The notes under the pieces: model-generated | What the model was told of the DNA's origin: nothing | Seen by the model: only the letters and a program-made list of their open reading frames with translations | Databases searched by the model: none | Shown here: positions 14,615 to 21,006 of the stretch, in pieces | Layout: each line of letters starts with the position of its first letter | Position numbering within the stretch: position 1 is the first letter of the stretch | Translations under genes and position numbers: made by a program | Source of the DNA: CAZTDU01 sp050248795 | GTDB lineage: Bacteria; Pseudomonadota; Gammaproteobacteria; Burkholderiales; SG8-39 | Reading direction: 5' to 3' | NCBI GenBank assembly: GCA_050248795.1 | Contig: JBFWRS010000052.1 | Coordinates: 1 to 21,006 of the forward strand | DNA length: 21,006 nucleotides

Positions 14615-15909
14615 TCGAGGGACTGTGCGGCCTCGCGGCCATGCTCATGCTCGCGTTCGTGCGCGTGCCGATCGCGCTGTCGATGGCGATCGTCGGCATC
14701 GTCGGCTATGCCTACATGCGCGACTGGAACTGGAACATCGCCTTCGCGGTGGTGCAGACGAACGTCTATGAAACCGGGCGGAACTACACGCTCTCGGTGG
14801 TGCCGCTGTTCATCCTGATGGGCAACTTCGTCGCGCGCGCGGGAATCGCGCACGAGCTGTTCCGCGCCGCGCACACCTTCATCGGCCACCTGCGCGGCGG
14901 CCTGGCGATGGCCACCATCGTCGCCTGCGCGGGTTTCGGCTCGATCTGCGGGTCGTCGATCGCCACCGCGGCGACGATGGCGAAGGTCGCGTACCCGTCG
15001 ATGAAGCGCTTCGACTACTCCGACCGCCTTGCAGCCGGCGCCATCGCCGCCGGCGGCACGCTCGGCATCATGATCCCGCCGTCCACGCTGATGGTGATCT
15101 ACGGCGTGTTCACCGAGACCAACATCGGCAAGATGTTCGCCGCCGGCCTGCTGCCCGGCATCCTCGGCGCGGCGCTGTTGTGCGGTGCGGTGCAGTGGAC
15201 CTGCTGGCGCGACCCGAAGGCCGGGCCGCGCGGCGAGCGCGCGAGCTGGCGCGAGCGCATGATCGCGGTGCGCGGCATCTGGCCGGTCGCGGTGCTGTTC
15301 ACCTTCGTCATCGGCGGCATCTACGGCGGCCTGTTCACCGCCACCGAGGGTGCCGGCATGGGCGCATTCGGCGCGATGGTGTTCGCGCTGTGGCGCCGGG
15401 CGCTCACCTGGAGGACGCTGTACGAGTCGCTGGTGGAGAGCGGGCGCACGACGGCGATGCTGTTCATGATCCTGATCGGTGCGCTGATCTTCGCCGATTT
15501 CGTCAACATCACATCCATGCCGGCGGACCTCAGGGATTTCGTCACCCGGTTCGAGCTGCATCCGGTGCTGGTCGTGTCGGCGATCATGGCGATCTACATC
15601 CTGCTCGGCACCGCGATGGAAGAGCTGTCGATGGTGCTGCTGACGCTGCCGGTGTTCTTCCCGCTGGTCGTCGGGATGGGCCTCGACCCGATCTGGTTCG
15701 GCGTGCTCGTCGTCACCATCGTCGAGATCGGGCTGATCAGCCCGCCGGTGGGGATGAACCTTTTCGTGCTGTCCACGCTGCTGCCGCAGGTGCAGACGAC
15801 CACCGTTTTCCGCGGCGTGCTGCCGTTCATGGCCGCCGACGTGATCCGGCTCGCGCTGCTGATCATGTTCCCCATGATCGCGCTGTGGCTGCCCGGGCTG
15901 GTGCGCTAG
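14611..15909 (+). CDS. TRAP transporter large permease (DctM family)
   Basis: This 432-residue protein is the transport subunit, with about twelve hydrophobic helices and the hairpins of the DctM/ion-transporter fold. Recognisable segments are TLSVVPLFILMGNFVARAG, ACAGFGSICGSSIATAATMAKVA and GGTLGIMIPPSTLMVIYG, then the late VGMGLDPIWFGVLVV and IGLISPPVGMNLFVL. The PPS and PPVGMN segments form the substrate and sodium sites in relatives of known structure. Length is normal for the family. The ATG overlaps the DctQ stop (ATGA), and the dehydratase gene starts 5 bases after its TAG, so transporter and enzymes are one transcription unit. Confidence 0.94.
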   Translation: MIEGLCGLAAMLMLAFVRVPIALSMAIVGIVGYAYMRDWNWNIAFAVVQTNVYETGRNYTLSVVPLFILMGNFVARAGIAHELFRAAHTFIGHLRGGLAMATIVACAGFGSICGSSIATAATMAKVAYPSMKRFDYSDRLAAGAIAAGGTLGIMIPPSTLMVIYGVFTETNIGKMFAAGLLPGILGAALLCGAVQWTCWRDPKAGPRGERASWRERMIAVRGIWPVAVLFTFVIGGIYGGLFTATEGAGMGAFGAMVFALWRRALTWRTLYESLVESGRTTAMLFMILIGALIFADFVNITSMPADLRDFVTRFELHPVLVVSAIMAIYILLGTAMEELSMVLLTLPVFFPLVVGMGLDPIWFGVLVVTIVEIGLISPPVGMNLFVLSTLLPQVQTTTVFRGVLPFMAADVIRLALLIMFPMIALWLPGLVR

Positions 15910-15914
15910 CCGCC

Positions 15915-17618
15915 ATGCGCAGGAAAACCATCCGCATCCTGCCATCGCGCGTGAGCATCGAAGGCATGGACCGCGCGCCGCACCGTGCGTTCTTCCGCGC
16001 GCTCGGCAACACCGATGCCGACCTCGGCAAGCCCTTCGTCGGCATCGCCTCGACCGACAGCCGCATAACGCCGTGCAACGCGCTGCTGGGCGAGTTCGCG
16101 CGCGAGGCCTGCGGCGCGGTGCGCGAGTCTGGCGGCGTGCCGTTCGACTTCGCCGCCGCTGCGGTCGCCGATTCGATGTCCATGAACCATGGCGGCATGC
16201 GCTTCTCGCTCGTGTCGCGCGAGCTCGTCGCCGACAGCGTCGAGGCGGTGGCGCGCGGCCATGCCTACGATGCGCTGGTCACCTTCGCCGGCTGCGACAA
16301 GACGCTGCCGGGCATGATGATGGCGATGGTGCGCCTGAACCTGCCGTCGATTTTCGTCTATGGCGGCGCGGCGCTGCCCGGCCGCTGGCACGGCAGGGAC
16401 GTCACCGTACTGGATGCCTACGAGGCGGTGGGTGCGGTGATGGCGGGCGACATGACGCCGAAGGACCTGGACGAGCTCGAGCACGCCTGCCTGCCCACGC
16501 TCGGTGCCTGCCCCGGCCAGTTCAGCGCCAATACCATGGCGATGGTGTCGGAGACGATGGGACTCGCGCTGCCGGGATCCGCGACCATGCCCGCGGTGGC
16601 GAAGGAGCGCGGCGCGATCGCGCGCGAGGCAGGACGCGTAGTGATGGAGCGCCTGAAGGCGGGCGGGCCGTTGCCGCGCGAGCTGGTGACGCGAAAGAGC
16701 CTGGAGAACGCCTGCGCGGCGGTGGCCGCCACCGGCGGCTCGACCAACGCCGGGCTGCACATTCCGGCGATCGCGCACGAGGCCGGCATCCGCTTCTCGC
16801 TGGACGACCTCGCGCGCGTGTCGCGGCGCACGCCGCTGATCGCCGACATGAAGCCCGGCGGGCGCTTCCTGTCGAAGGACCTGCACGCGGTCGGCGGCGT
16901 GTACGCGGTGCTGAAGGAGCTGCTGCGCCGCGGCGTGCTGCATGGCGATGCGCTGACGATATACGGCACCACGCTGGAATCCGAACTGCGCGGGCATCCC
17001 GGCGCGGATGGCGAAGTGGTGAGGAAGACGCCGATCCTCGAATCCGGCGGCATCGTCGTGCTGAAGGGCAACCTGTGCCCCGACGGCGCGCTGATCAAGG
17101 TGGCCGGGCTGAAGTCGCAGCGCTTCGAGGGCATCGCGCGGGTGTTCGAGTGCGAGGAGGACTGCGCCGACGTCGTGCGCAGGCGCGCCTACGCGGCGGG
17201 CGACGTGCTGGTGATCCGCAACGAAGGCCCGCGCGGCGGACCCGGCATGCGCGAGATGCTGGGCGTCACCGCGCTGATCTACGGCCAGGGCATGGGCGAG
17301 AAGGTCGCGCTCTTTACCGACGGGCGCTTTTCCGGCGCGACGCGCGGCATGATGGTCGGCTACGTCTCGCCCGAGGCCGCGGTGGGCGGGCCGCTCGCAT
17401 TGGTGAAGAACGGCGACCGCATCACCATCGACGGCGCCAAGGGTACGGCGACGCTGCACGTCGCGAAGGCGGAACTCGAGCGCCGCAGGAAGCGCTGGAA
17501 GCCGCGCGCGAACCCGGCCGGTCGCTCGGGCGCGCTGGAAAAATACTCGCAGCTCGTCGGCTCGGCCTTCACCGGCGCGGTCACGCACAGCGGCGGCGGG
17601 CGCGGGAGGCGCAAGTGA
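15915..17618 (+). CDS. IlvD/Edd-family dehydratase
   Basis: This 567-residue iron-sulfur dehydratase removes water from a 2,3-dihydroxy acid to give a 2-keto acid. The family's cluster cysteines are C54 (TPCNALL), C127 (GCDKTLPGM) and C199 (LGACPGQFS), consistent with a [2Fe-2S] enzyme. K129, the lysine that is carbamylated to bind magnesium, and S473 in DGRFSGATRG, the catalytic base, are present. The normal role of IlvD is branched-chain amino-acid synthesis. Here, however, the gene follows a TRAP transporter and precedes a dehydrogenase, with no ilv genes nearby, which favours a catabolic sugar-acid dehydratase such as an aldonate dehydratase. Sequence alone does not separate these. The ATG is 5 bases after dctM without a good ribosome-binding site, so translation may depend on coupling. 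The stop overlaps the next start. Confidence 0.92.
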   Translation: MRRKTIRILPSRVSIEGMDRAPHRAFFRALGNTDADLGKPFVGIASTDSRITPCNALLGEFAREACGAVRESGGVPFDFAAAAVADSMSMNHGGMRFSLVSRELVADSVEAVARGHAYDALVTFAGCDKTLPGMMMAMVRLNLPSIFVYGGAALPGRWHGRDVTVLDAYEAVGAVMAGDMTPKDLDELEHACLPTLGACPGQFSANTMAMVSETMGLALPGSATMPAVAKERGAIAREAGRVVMERLKAGGPLPRELVTRKSLENACAAVAATGGSTNAGLHIPAIAHEAGIRFSLDDLARVSRRTPLIADMKPGGRFLSKDLHAVGGVYAVLKELLRRGVLHGDALTIYGTTLESELRGHPGADGEVVRKTPILESGGIVVLKGNLCPDGALIKVAGLKSQRFEGIARVFECEEDCADVVRRRAYAAGDVLVIRNEGPRGGPGMREMLGVTALIYGQGMGEKVALFTDGRFSGATRGMMVGYVSPEAAVGGPLALVKNGDRITIDGAKGTATLHVAKAELERRRKRWKPRANPAGRSGALEKYSQLVGSAFTGAVTHSGGGRGRRK

Positions 17619-18484
17619 GACTCGGCTACATCGGCGTCGGCCTGATGGGCAGGCCGATGGTGCTGCGCCTGCTCGCGGCCGGCTACGAGGTCGCGGTGTG
17701 GAACCGCAGCCGCGAAAAGCTCGCCCCGGTGGTGGCAAAGGGCGCGCGGGCAGTCGAATCCGCCGCCGCGGTGGCGCGCGCCGCGGACGTCGTCATGATG
17801 TGCGTCACCGACCAGAATGCGGCCGAGAGCGTGGTCTTCGGCAGCGACGGCATCGCCGCGGGCGGCAGTGCCGGCAAGCTGGTGGTGGACTTCTCCAGCA
17901 TCGCGCCCGATTCCTGCCGCGACATCGCCGCGCGCCTGGAGCAGGCCTGCGGCATGCGCTGGATCGACGCGCCGGTGTCGGGCGGCGTGCCGGGCGCGGA
18001 ACAGGGCACGCTCGCCATCATGGCGGGCGGCCGCGAAGAAGACGTGGAACGCGTGCGCCCGGTGATCGCGCACGTCGCCGCGCGCTTCACCCGCATGGGC
18101 GACATCGGCGCGGGGCAGACCACCAAGCTGTGCAACCAGATCATCTCCGGCTGCAGCTTCCCGGTGATCGCCGAGGCGGTGCGCCTGGCCGAGGCCGCGG
18201 GCATCGACGCTTCCAAGCTCTTCGAGGCGCTTGCCGGCGGCTTCGCGGACTCGAAGCCCTTCCAGGTGTTCGGCCCGCGCATGGCCTCGCGCACCTTCGA
18301 GCCATCGCTGGGCGATTCGTCGGTGCTGCTGAAGGACCTGGACAACGCCGCCGCGGTGGCGAAAAAGTTCGGCGTGCCGCTGCCGATGGCACGCGCCGCG
18401 TCGGAACAGTATCGCCAGCTGCTCGCGCGCGGCGGCGATCCGGAACCCACGCAGCTCATCAAGCTGCTCAGCGGCGAAAAGTAG
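17615..18484 (+). CDS. 3-hydroxyisobutyrate dehydrogenase / tartronate-semialdehyde-reductase family protein
   Basis: This 289-residue protein belongs to the beta-hydroxyacid dehydrogenase family, which oxidises 3-hydroxy acids or reduces the matching semialdehydes. The nucleotide-binding GYIGVGLMGRPM is at 4-15. NRS at the end of the second strand (30-32) suggests NADP(H). The substrate-binding DAPVSGG is at 118-124 and the catalytic lysine is K171 in GAGQTTKLCNQ, with N174. The start is GTG in a GTGA overlap with the dehydratase stop, with GGGAGG six bases upstream, so the start is well supported. In context it would act on the product, or a later intermediate, of the dehydratase. Tartronate semialdehyde reductase, 3-hydroxyisobutyrate dehydrogenase and a related reductase all remain possible. 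It appears to end the operon. Confidence 0.92.
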   Translation: MRLGYIGVGLMGRPMVLRLLAAGYEVAVWNRSREKLAPVVAKGARAVESAAAVARAADVVMMCVTDQNAAESVVFGSDGIAAGGSAGKLVVDFSSIAPDSCRDIAARLEQACGMRWIDAPVSGGVPGAEQGTLAIMAGGREEDVERVRPVIAHVAARFTRMGDIGAGQTTKLCNQIISGCSFPVIAEAVRLAEAAGIDASKLFEALAGGFADSKPFQVFGPRMASRTFEPSLGDSSVLLKDLDNAAAVAKKFGVPLPMARAASEQYRQLLARGGDPEPTQLIKLLSGEK

Positions 18485-18500
18485 ACCTTTCGTCGGCGTC

Positions 18501-18515
18501 CCCGGGGCTGCCGGG
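18501..18515 (+). terminator. Weak hairpin after the TRAP operon, doubtful terminator
   Basis: CCCGG and CCGGG are separated by five bases, forming a short GC-rich stem 17 bases after the dehydrogenase stop. No U-tract follows, so it is not a textbook intrinsic terminator. It lies where termination of the operon would be expected. Confidence 0.2.
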
Positions 18516-18562
18516 TTCGGGGGCAATCTGTGCGCTAGCGTACATTTCGCGACCCGGTGTGA

Positions 18563-18592
18563 TTGCATTTCCTGCGGGCTTGCGGGAATAAT
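18563..18592 (+). promoter_or_regulatory. Candidate sigma-70-like promoter for the zinc-ribbon cassette
   Basis: TTGCAT (18563-18568) and AATAAT (18587-18592) are separated by 18 bases within the 171-base gap before the zinc-ribbon gene. This would place transcription start near 18600 and give a leader of about 55 bases. The same stretch includes GGGAATAA, which resembles -35 elements of some extracytoplasmic-function sigma promoters, but I find no matching -10. The surroundings are distinctly more AT-rich than the window as a whole. Confidence 0.4.
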
Positions 18593-18655
18593 TCTCACGA
18601 GGACGCCTCAAACAACAAGTTCAATATTTCCGAATCGTTCGGCTGGGAGGGTCGA

Positions 18656-19969
18656 ATGCGTTGCGAGAACTGCGACACGGAGAATGCCAGCACCGCCAAG
18701 TTCTGCCGTCGTTGCGGCAAGGCGTTGGCCGCCTCTGCGAAGGGGGCGCTCGCCGGTAGTACTGCCTGCCTGAGCTGCGGCCGCCCGAGCAAGCCAGATG
18801 ACAAGTTCTGCGCCGGCTGCGGAGCGCCGCTGGGCGCGGTGGCTTCTCCTTCAGCTCCGACGGCGGCATCTTCGCCCTCGCCACGGCTCGCGCCGCTGCC
18901 TCCTGCATCGTCCGGGAAACCGGAACCAGAAGGCCACGCGCCGAAACCCCCGCACGCGGTCCCTCAAACCAAGTCATCCAGACCGCCTCTTCTTGCTCTT
19001 TTGGCCCTGTTGCTGATCGGTGGCGCTGCCGGCGCTTACTTCTGGCCGACGTCACGGCAACCGAACGTGCCCGTCGCAGAATCGCCACGTCCGATCCCAG
19101 TCCCTGTCCTGGAGTCACTCGAGCCATCCAAGCCGGTGCCGGAAATGCCCGCGAAAGCGGAATCTGGAAGTGACGTGCCCGTGCCAGAAGGGATAGGCAA
19201 GCCCTCGATCCCGGCCAAGGCCGTCGAACCGGAATCAGCCGGTCCATCGGTTGCGCTCAGGGCCGGATTCCTGATCGGAACGTGGGATGTTCGGCAGGAA
19301 TGCGACAGCATTGATGACCAGGTCCGGTGGTCCTTCGTGCAAGGCAGTTACTTCCAGACCGATGGACCCGCACCGGACGGGGAACTAGTGAATGTGGTGA
19401 CCGAGTCCGGAAACACTCTCGTCGTTCGTCATGCCTATGGTGCAAAGGAGTGGACGCGGTACCGGGTACACGCCGACAAGCGAATGCAGGAATGGGACAC
19501 GTTCGACGGGAAGAACTTTCTCACACGTGACGGCAAGAGGCTCGATGGCACGCCGGGGCGTACCTGGCTGCGCTGCTTCGCCATGGATGCCGCTGCAACG
19601 GCGCCGCAAGTAGAGAAGAAGAGCGCGCCTACCTCGCCGAAAGTTGCGTCGAAAGAGCGGGCAGCGACGAAACCGGCGGCGAAGAAACCGCCACCTGCGA
19701 CCGCCGCGCCTGCCCCGGCGTCACCGTCGCGAGTGCCCGCGGCGGCCTCGCCGTCTGTCGCACCCGCTCCTGCGGCGGCACCCGCCGATCCGTGTGCCGC
19801 GTTCACTGCGTTGAGGCGCGAGCAGTGCTCTGCTTGTCGCACGCAGGGTTCCATCGCGCGTGCCATCTGCGAGGAACGAATCAGGGTTCGCTACTGCAGC
19901 GCGGGGCGCTGGGGCAAGGATCCGGCGTGCCCGCAGGAGGCCACGATGCCGTCGGGACCGCAGTACTAG
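18656..19969 (+). CDS. Membrane-anchored double zinc-ribbon protein with Cys-rich C-terminus
   Basis: I do not recognise the full-length protein (437 aa). Two zinc ribbons of the same pattern open it: CX2C-X10-CX2C at C3/C6/C17/C20 and again at C38/C41/C52/C55. A Pro/Ala/Ser linker leads to one membrane helix at about 110-130 (PLLALLALLLIGGAAGAYFW). A second Pro-rich stretch (131-200) precedes a compact domain at about 203-312. That domain begins LIGTWDVRQECD and is rich in Trp and aromatic strands, like a small beta-sheet sensor or ligand domain. An Ala/Pro/Lys linker then reaches a terminal module with six cysteines (380, 391, 394, 405, 414, 425). Ribbons inside and domain plus Cys module outside is the likely topology. 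The ATG at 18656 has GGGAGGG upstream. Codon use is less GC-biased than the operon before it. Confidence 0.82.
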   Translation: MRCENCDTENASTAKFCRRCGKALAASAKGALAGSTACLSCGRPSKPDDKFCAGCGAPLGAVASPSAPTAASSPSPRLAPLPPASSGKPEPEGHAPKPPHAVPQTKSSRPPLLALLALLLIGGAAGAYFWPTSRQPNVPVAESPRPIPVPVLESLEPSKPVPEMPAKAESGSDVPVPEGIGKPSIPAKAVEPESAGPSVALRAGFLIGTWDVRQECDSIDDQVRWSFVQGSYFQTDGPAPDGELVNVVTESGNTLVVRHAYGAKEWTRYRVHADKRMQEWDTFDGKNFLTRDGKRLDGTPGRTWLRCFAMDAAATAPQVEKKSAPTSPKVASKERAATKPAAKKPPPATAAPAPASPSRVPAAASPSVAPAPAAAPADPCAAFTALRREQCSACRTQGSIARAICEERIRVRYCSAGRWGKDPACPQEATMPSGPQY

Positions 19970-20044
19970 TACGATCGAGTGCTGCATCCAGGCGTTGCGC
20001 AGGCGCACAGGTGTGTCGAGTTTCAATGGAGACAAGGGGGAACG

Positions 20045-20530
20045 ATGGCGAAGCTTTACCTGGCGATATCGATGGCTACGTTGGGTATCTGGACGGTCGT
20101 CACGCTGATAGCGGGACTTTGGCACCTCGCTGGCGGCATTGGAGGCGGATATCTGAGCGATGCGAGAGCGTTCCGGATGCTTCAGGGAATTCTGGGATTC
20201 GTGCTGGTCTGGCTGGCTCTGTTCGCGAACTGCTGGATAAGCGCCACAGCTGCGGCCCTGTTCGGGCTCGAGGACAAAGCGAAGGCGGCAGAACTGGCGC
20301 GTCGCGGGATGGAGAAAGCCTCGGGGATCGCACAGTCCGCCCAAGGCAAGGCGCAACAACTGGCAGAACGCGTGTCGCAGGTAGCCTCGCAAGTGGCGCC
20401 GCGAGGGCAGTCGTCGCCTGGCGCGTCGCTCTCTTGTCCCGGTTGCAAGGCAGGGGTGCTCGAATCTGACGTGTTCTGCGGGAGATGCGGGCATCGGCTC
20501 AGACAGCCCGGGGACGCGAGGACGGCATGA
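20045..20530 (+). CDS. Two-helix membrane protein with C-terminal zinc ribbon, 161 aa
   Basis: This protein is not recognised as a named family. Two hydrophobic helices (about residues 4-28 and 46-72) are joined by a short loop containing GGIGGGYLSDARAF. After them comes an amphipathic, Ala/Gln/Lys-rich helix (76-118, including KAAELARRGMEKA and QGKAQQLAERV) that could form a coiled coil. A single zinc ribbon with C131, C134, C145 and C148 ends the protein. The same CX2C-X10-CX2C spacing is used twice at the N-terminus of the preceding gene's product. Membrane-plus-ribbon design shared by adjacent genes suggests that they act together at the inner membrane. The ATG follows a GGGGG-type purine run 5-9 bases upstream. 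It lies 75 bases after the previous gene, on the same strand. Confidence 0.78.
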   Translation: MAKLYLAISMATLGIWTVVTLIAGLWHLAGGIGGGYLSDARAFRMLQGILGFVLVWLALFANCWISATAAALFGLEDKAKAAELARRGMEKASGIAQSAQGKAQQLAERVSQVASQVAPRGQSSPGASLSCPGCKAGVLESDVFCGRCGHRLRQPGDARTA

Positions 20531-20534
20531 GTGG

Positions 20535-20788
20535 ATGCTGGAGGTGTCGGTGCTGTTCATGGTCGACGTTGTAGGGTTGCTCGCGATCCGGTCTGGCATT
20601 CCGTTCGCAACCAGCGAGGTCTCGGCGGTACATGGGGCAGCTTGGTGGTAGCCGTACCCGGTTGCCTGCTGTCCTCGGCATTGGTTCTCCCATTGATCGT
20701 TCTCGCACATTGCTTTGCCTTCTGGCATGCGGCGGAGCGGGACGAAGCGGCCAGACGAGCTGATGAACGGGTAGCTTGCGTCGCGTGA
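20535..20788 (+). pseudogene. Small membrane protein gene, apparently frameshifted
   Basis: Two frames each hold half of a plausible protein. From the ATG at 20535 one reads MLEVSVLFMVDVVGLLAIRSG, a membrane-helix-like start, which runs to a TAG at 20649-20651. In another frame the sequence from about 20636 reads GSLVVAVPGCLLSSALVLPL and continues through a second helix (IVLAHCFAFWHA) to a TGA at 20786-20788. Adding one G to the GGGG run at 20634-20637 would join them into a two-helix protein of about 84 residues ending in a charged tail. The alternative is a GTG start at 20531 in the second frame, but its first 35 residues are Arg-rich and look like out-of-frame translation. Whether this is a sequencing error, a real mutation or programmed slippage cannot be decided here. 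Confidence 0.45.
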
Positions 20789-21006
20789 GGCAGACGTAGC
20801 ACGACATCCGGATGGCCTGTACGGCCGTCCAGACACAAATTGCAGTCTATTCAAGTCCGTCGGCGGCAGACCTGCTGCTCTGCGCGAACAAGTTGCAGCA
20901 TCCTGCAGTGCGATCGACAGACGCGGCTTGATGTCGCGGCGCAACTCGATGCAATTATTTTTCGCCGTGCGTGAAAAAATCCATGCGCGAAGCGTTGTGT
21001 TCGAAA
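20789..21006. other. Window-end intergenic region with AT-rich hairpin and a possible gene start
   Basis: No complete gene is seen in these 218 bases. They contain an imperfect hairpin, TTTTTCGC pairing with GCGTGAAAAA across a short loop (20958-20978), which lacks the trailing U-tract of a terminator. A GTG at 20971 (MKKSMREALCSK) or an ATG at 20983 opens a frame that runs off the window end. The stretch is too short to tell whether it is coding. Base composition is again less GC-rich than the first 18 kb. Confidence 0.3.

Noticed and set aside
16073..17614. A long in-frame N-terminal extension of the dehydrogenase gene
   Set aside because: This stretch overlaps the dehydratase in another frame; the GTG at 17615 with GGGAGG upstream and the GlyIleGly Rossmann start immediately after it mark the true N-terminus.
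15906..17738. A 610-codon open frame on the minus strand over the dehydratase gene
   Set aside because: It is fully antisense to the IlvD-family gene and its protein is Arg/His/Gln-rich with no recognisable motif.
20527..20574. Cys-rich 15-codon ORF (MSGCWRCRCCSWSTL) starting in an ATGA overlap
   Set aside because: The ATGA overlap is attractive, but the peptide is very short and the neighbouring frames give a better membrane protein.
19721..20944. A 407-codon minus-strand open frame opposite the zinc-ribbon cassette
   Set aside because: It is more notable because GC is lower here, but its translation is Arg/Ser-rich without motifs, while the plus strand has paired CX2C ribbons, membrane helices and ribosome-binding sites.
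1..21006. CRISPR arrays, tRNA/rRNA genes, insertion sequences, att sites or retron/defence genes
   Set aside because: I looked for regularly spaced repeats, transposase or integrase motifs and tRNA-like folds and saw none; gaps between genes are all under 220 bases.

Overview
This is a 21 kb stretch of high-GC bacterial DNA, densely packed with protein genes and free of RNA genes, CRISPR arrays, transposases or phage genes that I can see. Strong G/C preference at third codon positions, a TRAP transporter, a CaiD-like crotonase, a YgaP/DUF2892 membrane protein, SelO and a mu-crystallin-type reductase together suggest a metabolically versatile proteobacterium, most likely a betaproteobacterium of the Burkholderiales type. 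That taxonomic reading is inference from gene content; no marker gene is present.

Layout. (1) 1-3.27 kb: the 3' part of a CaiD-like enoyl-CoA hydratase, a 70-aa YgaP-type membrane protein, an unrecognised membrane protein, a metallo-beta-lactamase-fold hydrolase (minus strand), and a stand-alone HD-GYP protein. (2) 3.27-7.52 kb, minus strand: an apparent operon selO > mu-crystallin/ketimine-reductase-like gene > DadA/FOXRED1-type FAD oxidoreductase > unknown 195-aa protein. The first three genes overlap, and a TATAAT hexamer lies just upstream of selO. (3) 7.57-12.04 kb: epoxide-hydrolase-like alpha/beta hydrolase, a 78-aa two-helix membrane protein, a D-2-hydroxyacid dehydrogenase, an MFS transporter, and an adducin-like class II aldolase whose stop codon abuts that of the MFS gene. 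(4) 12.16-18.48 kb, plus strand: a soluble class III nucleotide cyclase with a C-terminal FHA domain, then a catabolic operon of a tripartite TRAP transporter (dctP-Q-M), an IlvD/Edd-family dehydratase and a 3-hydroxyisobutyrate/tartronate-semialdehyde-reductase-type dehydrogenase. Several junctions in this operon are GTGA/ATGA overlaps. (5) 18.66-20.79 kb: a cassette with visibly weaker GC bias, made of a membrane protein with two N-terminal zinc ribbons and a Cys-rich C-terminus, a two-helix membrane protein with a C-terminal zinc ribbon, and a third small membrane ORF that appears frameshifted.

How the genes may work together. The TRAP-dehydratase-dehydrogenase operon looks like uptake and breakdown of a hydroxylated organic or sugar acid. 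The FAD oxidase and ketimine reductase could oxidise an amino acid to an imine and re-reduce it, for example to invert or recycle a cyclic amino acid; their coupling to SelO, a protein AMPylator, is unusual. The zinc-ribbon cassette is the part least explained by known families and the best candidate for something undescribed.
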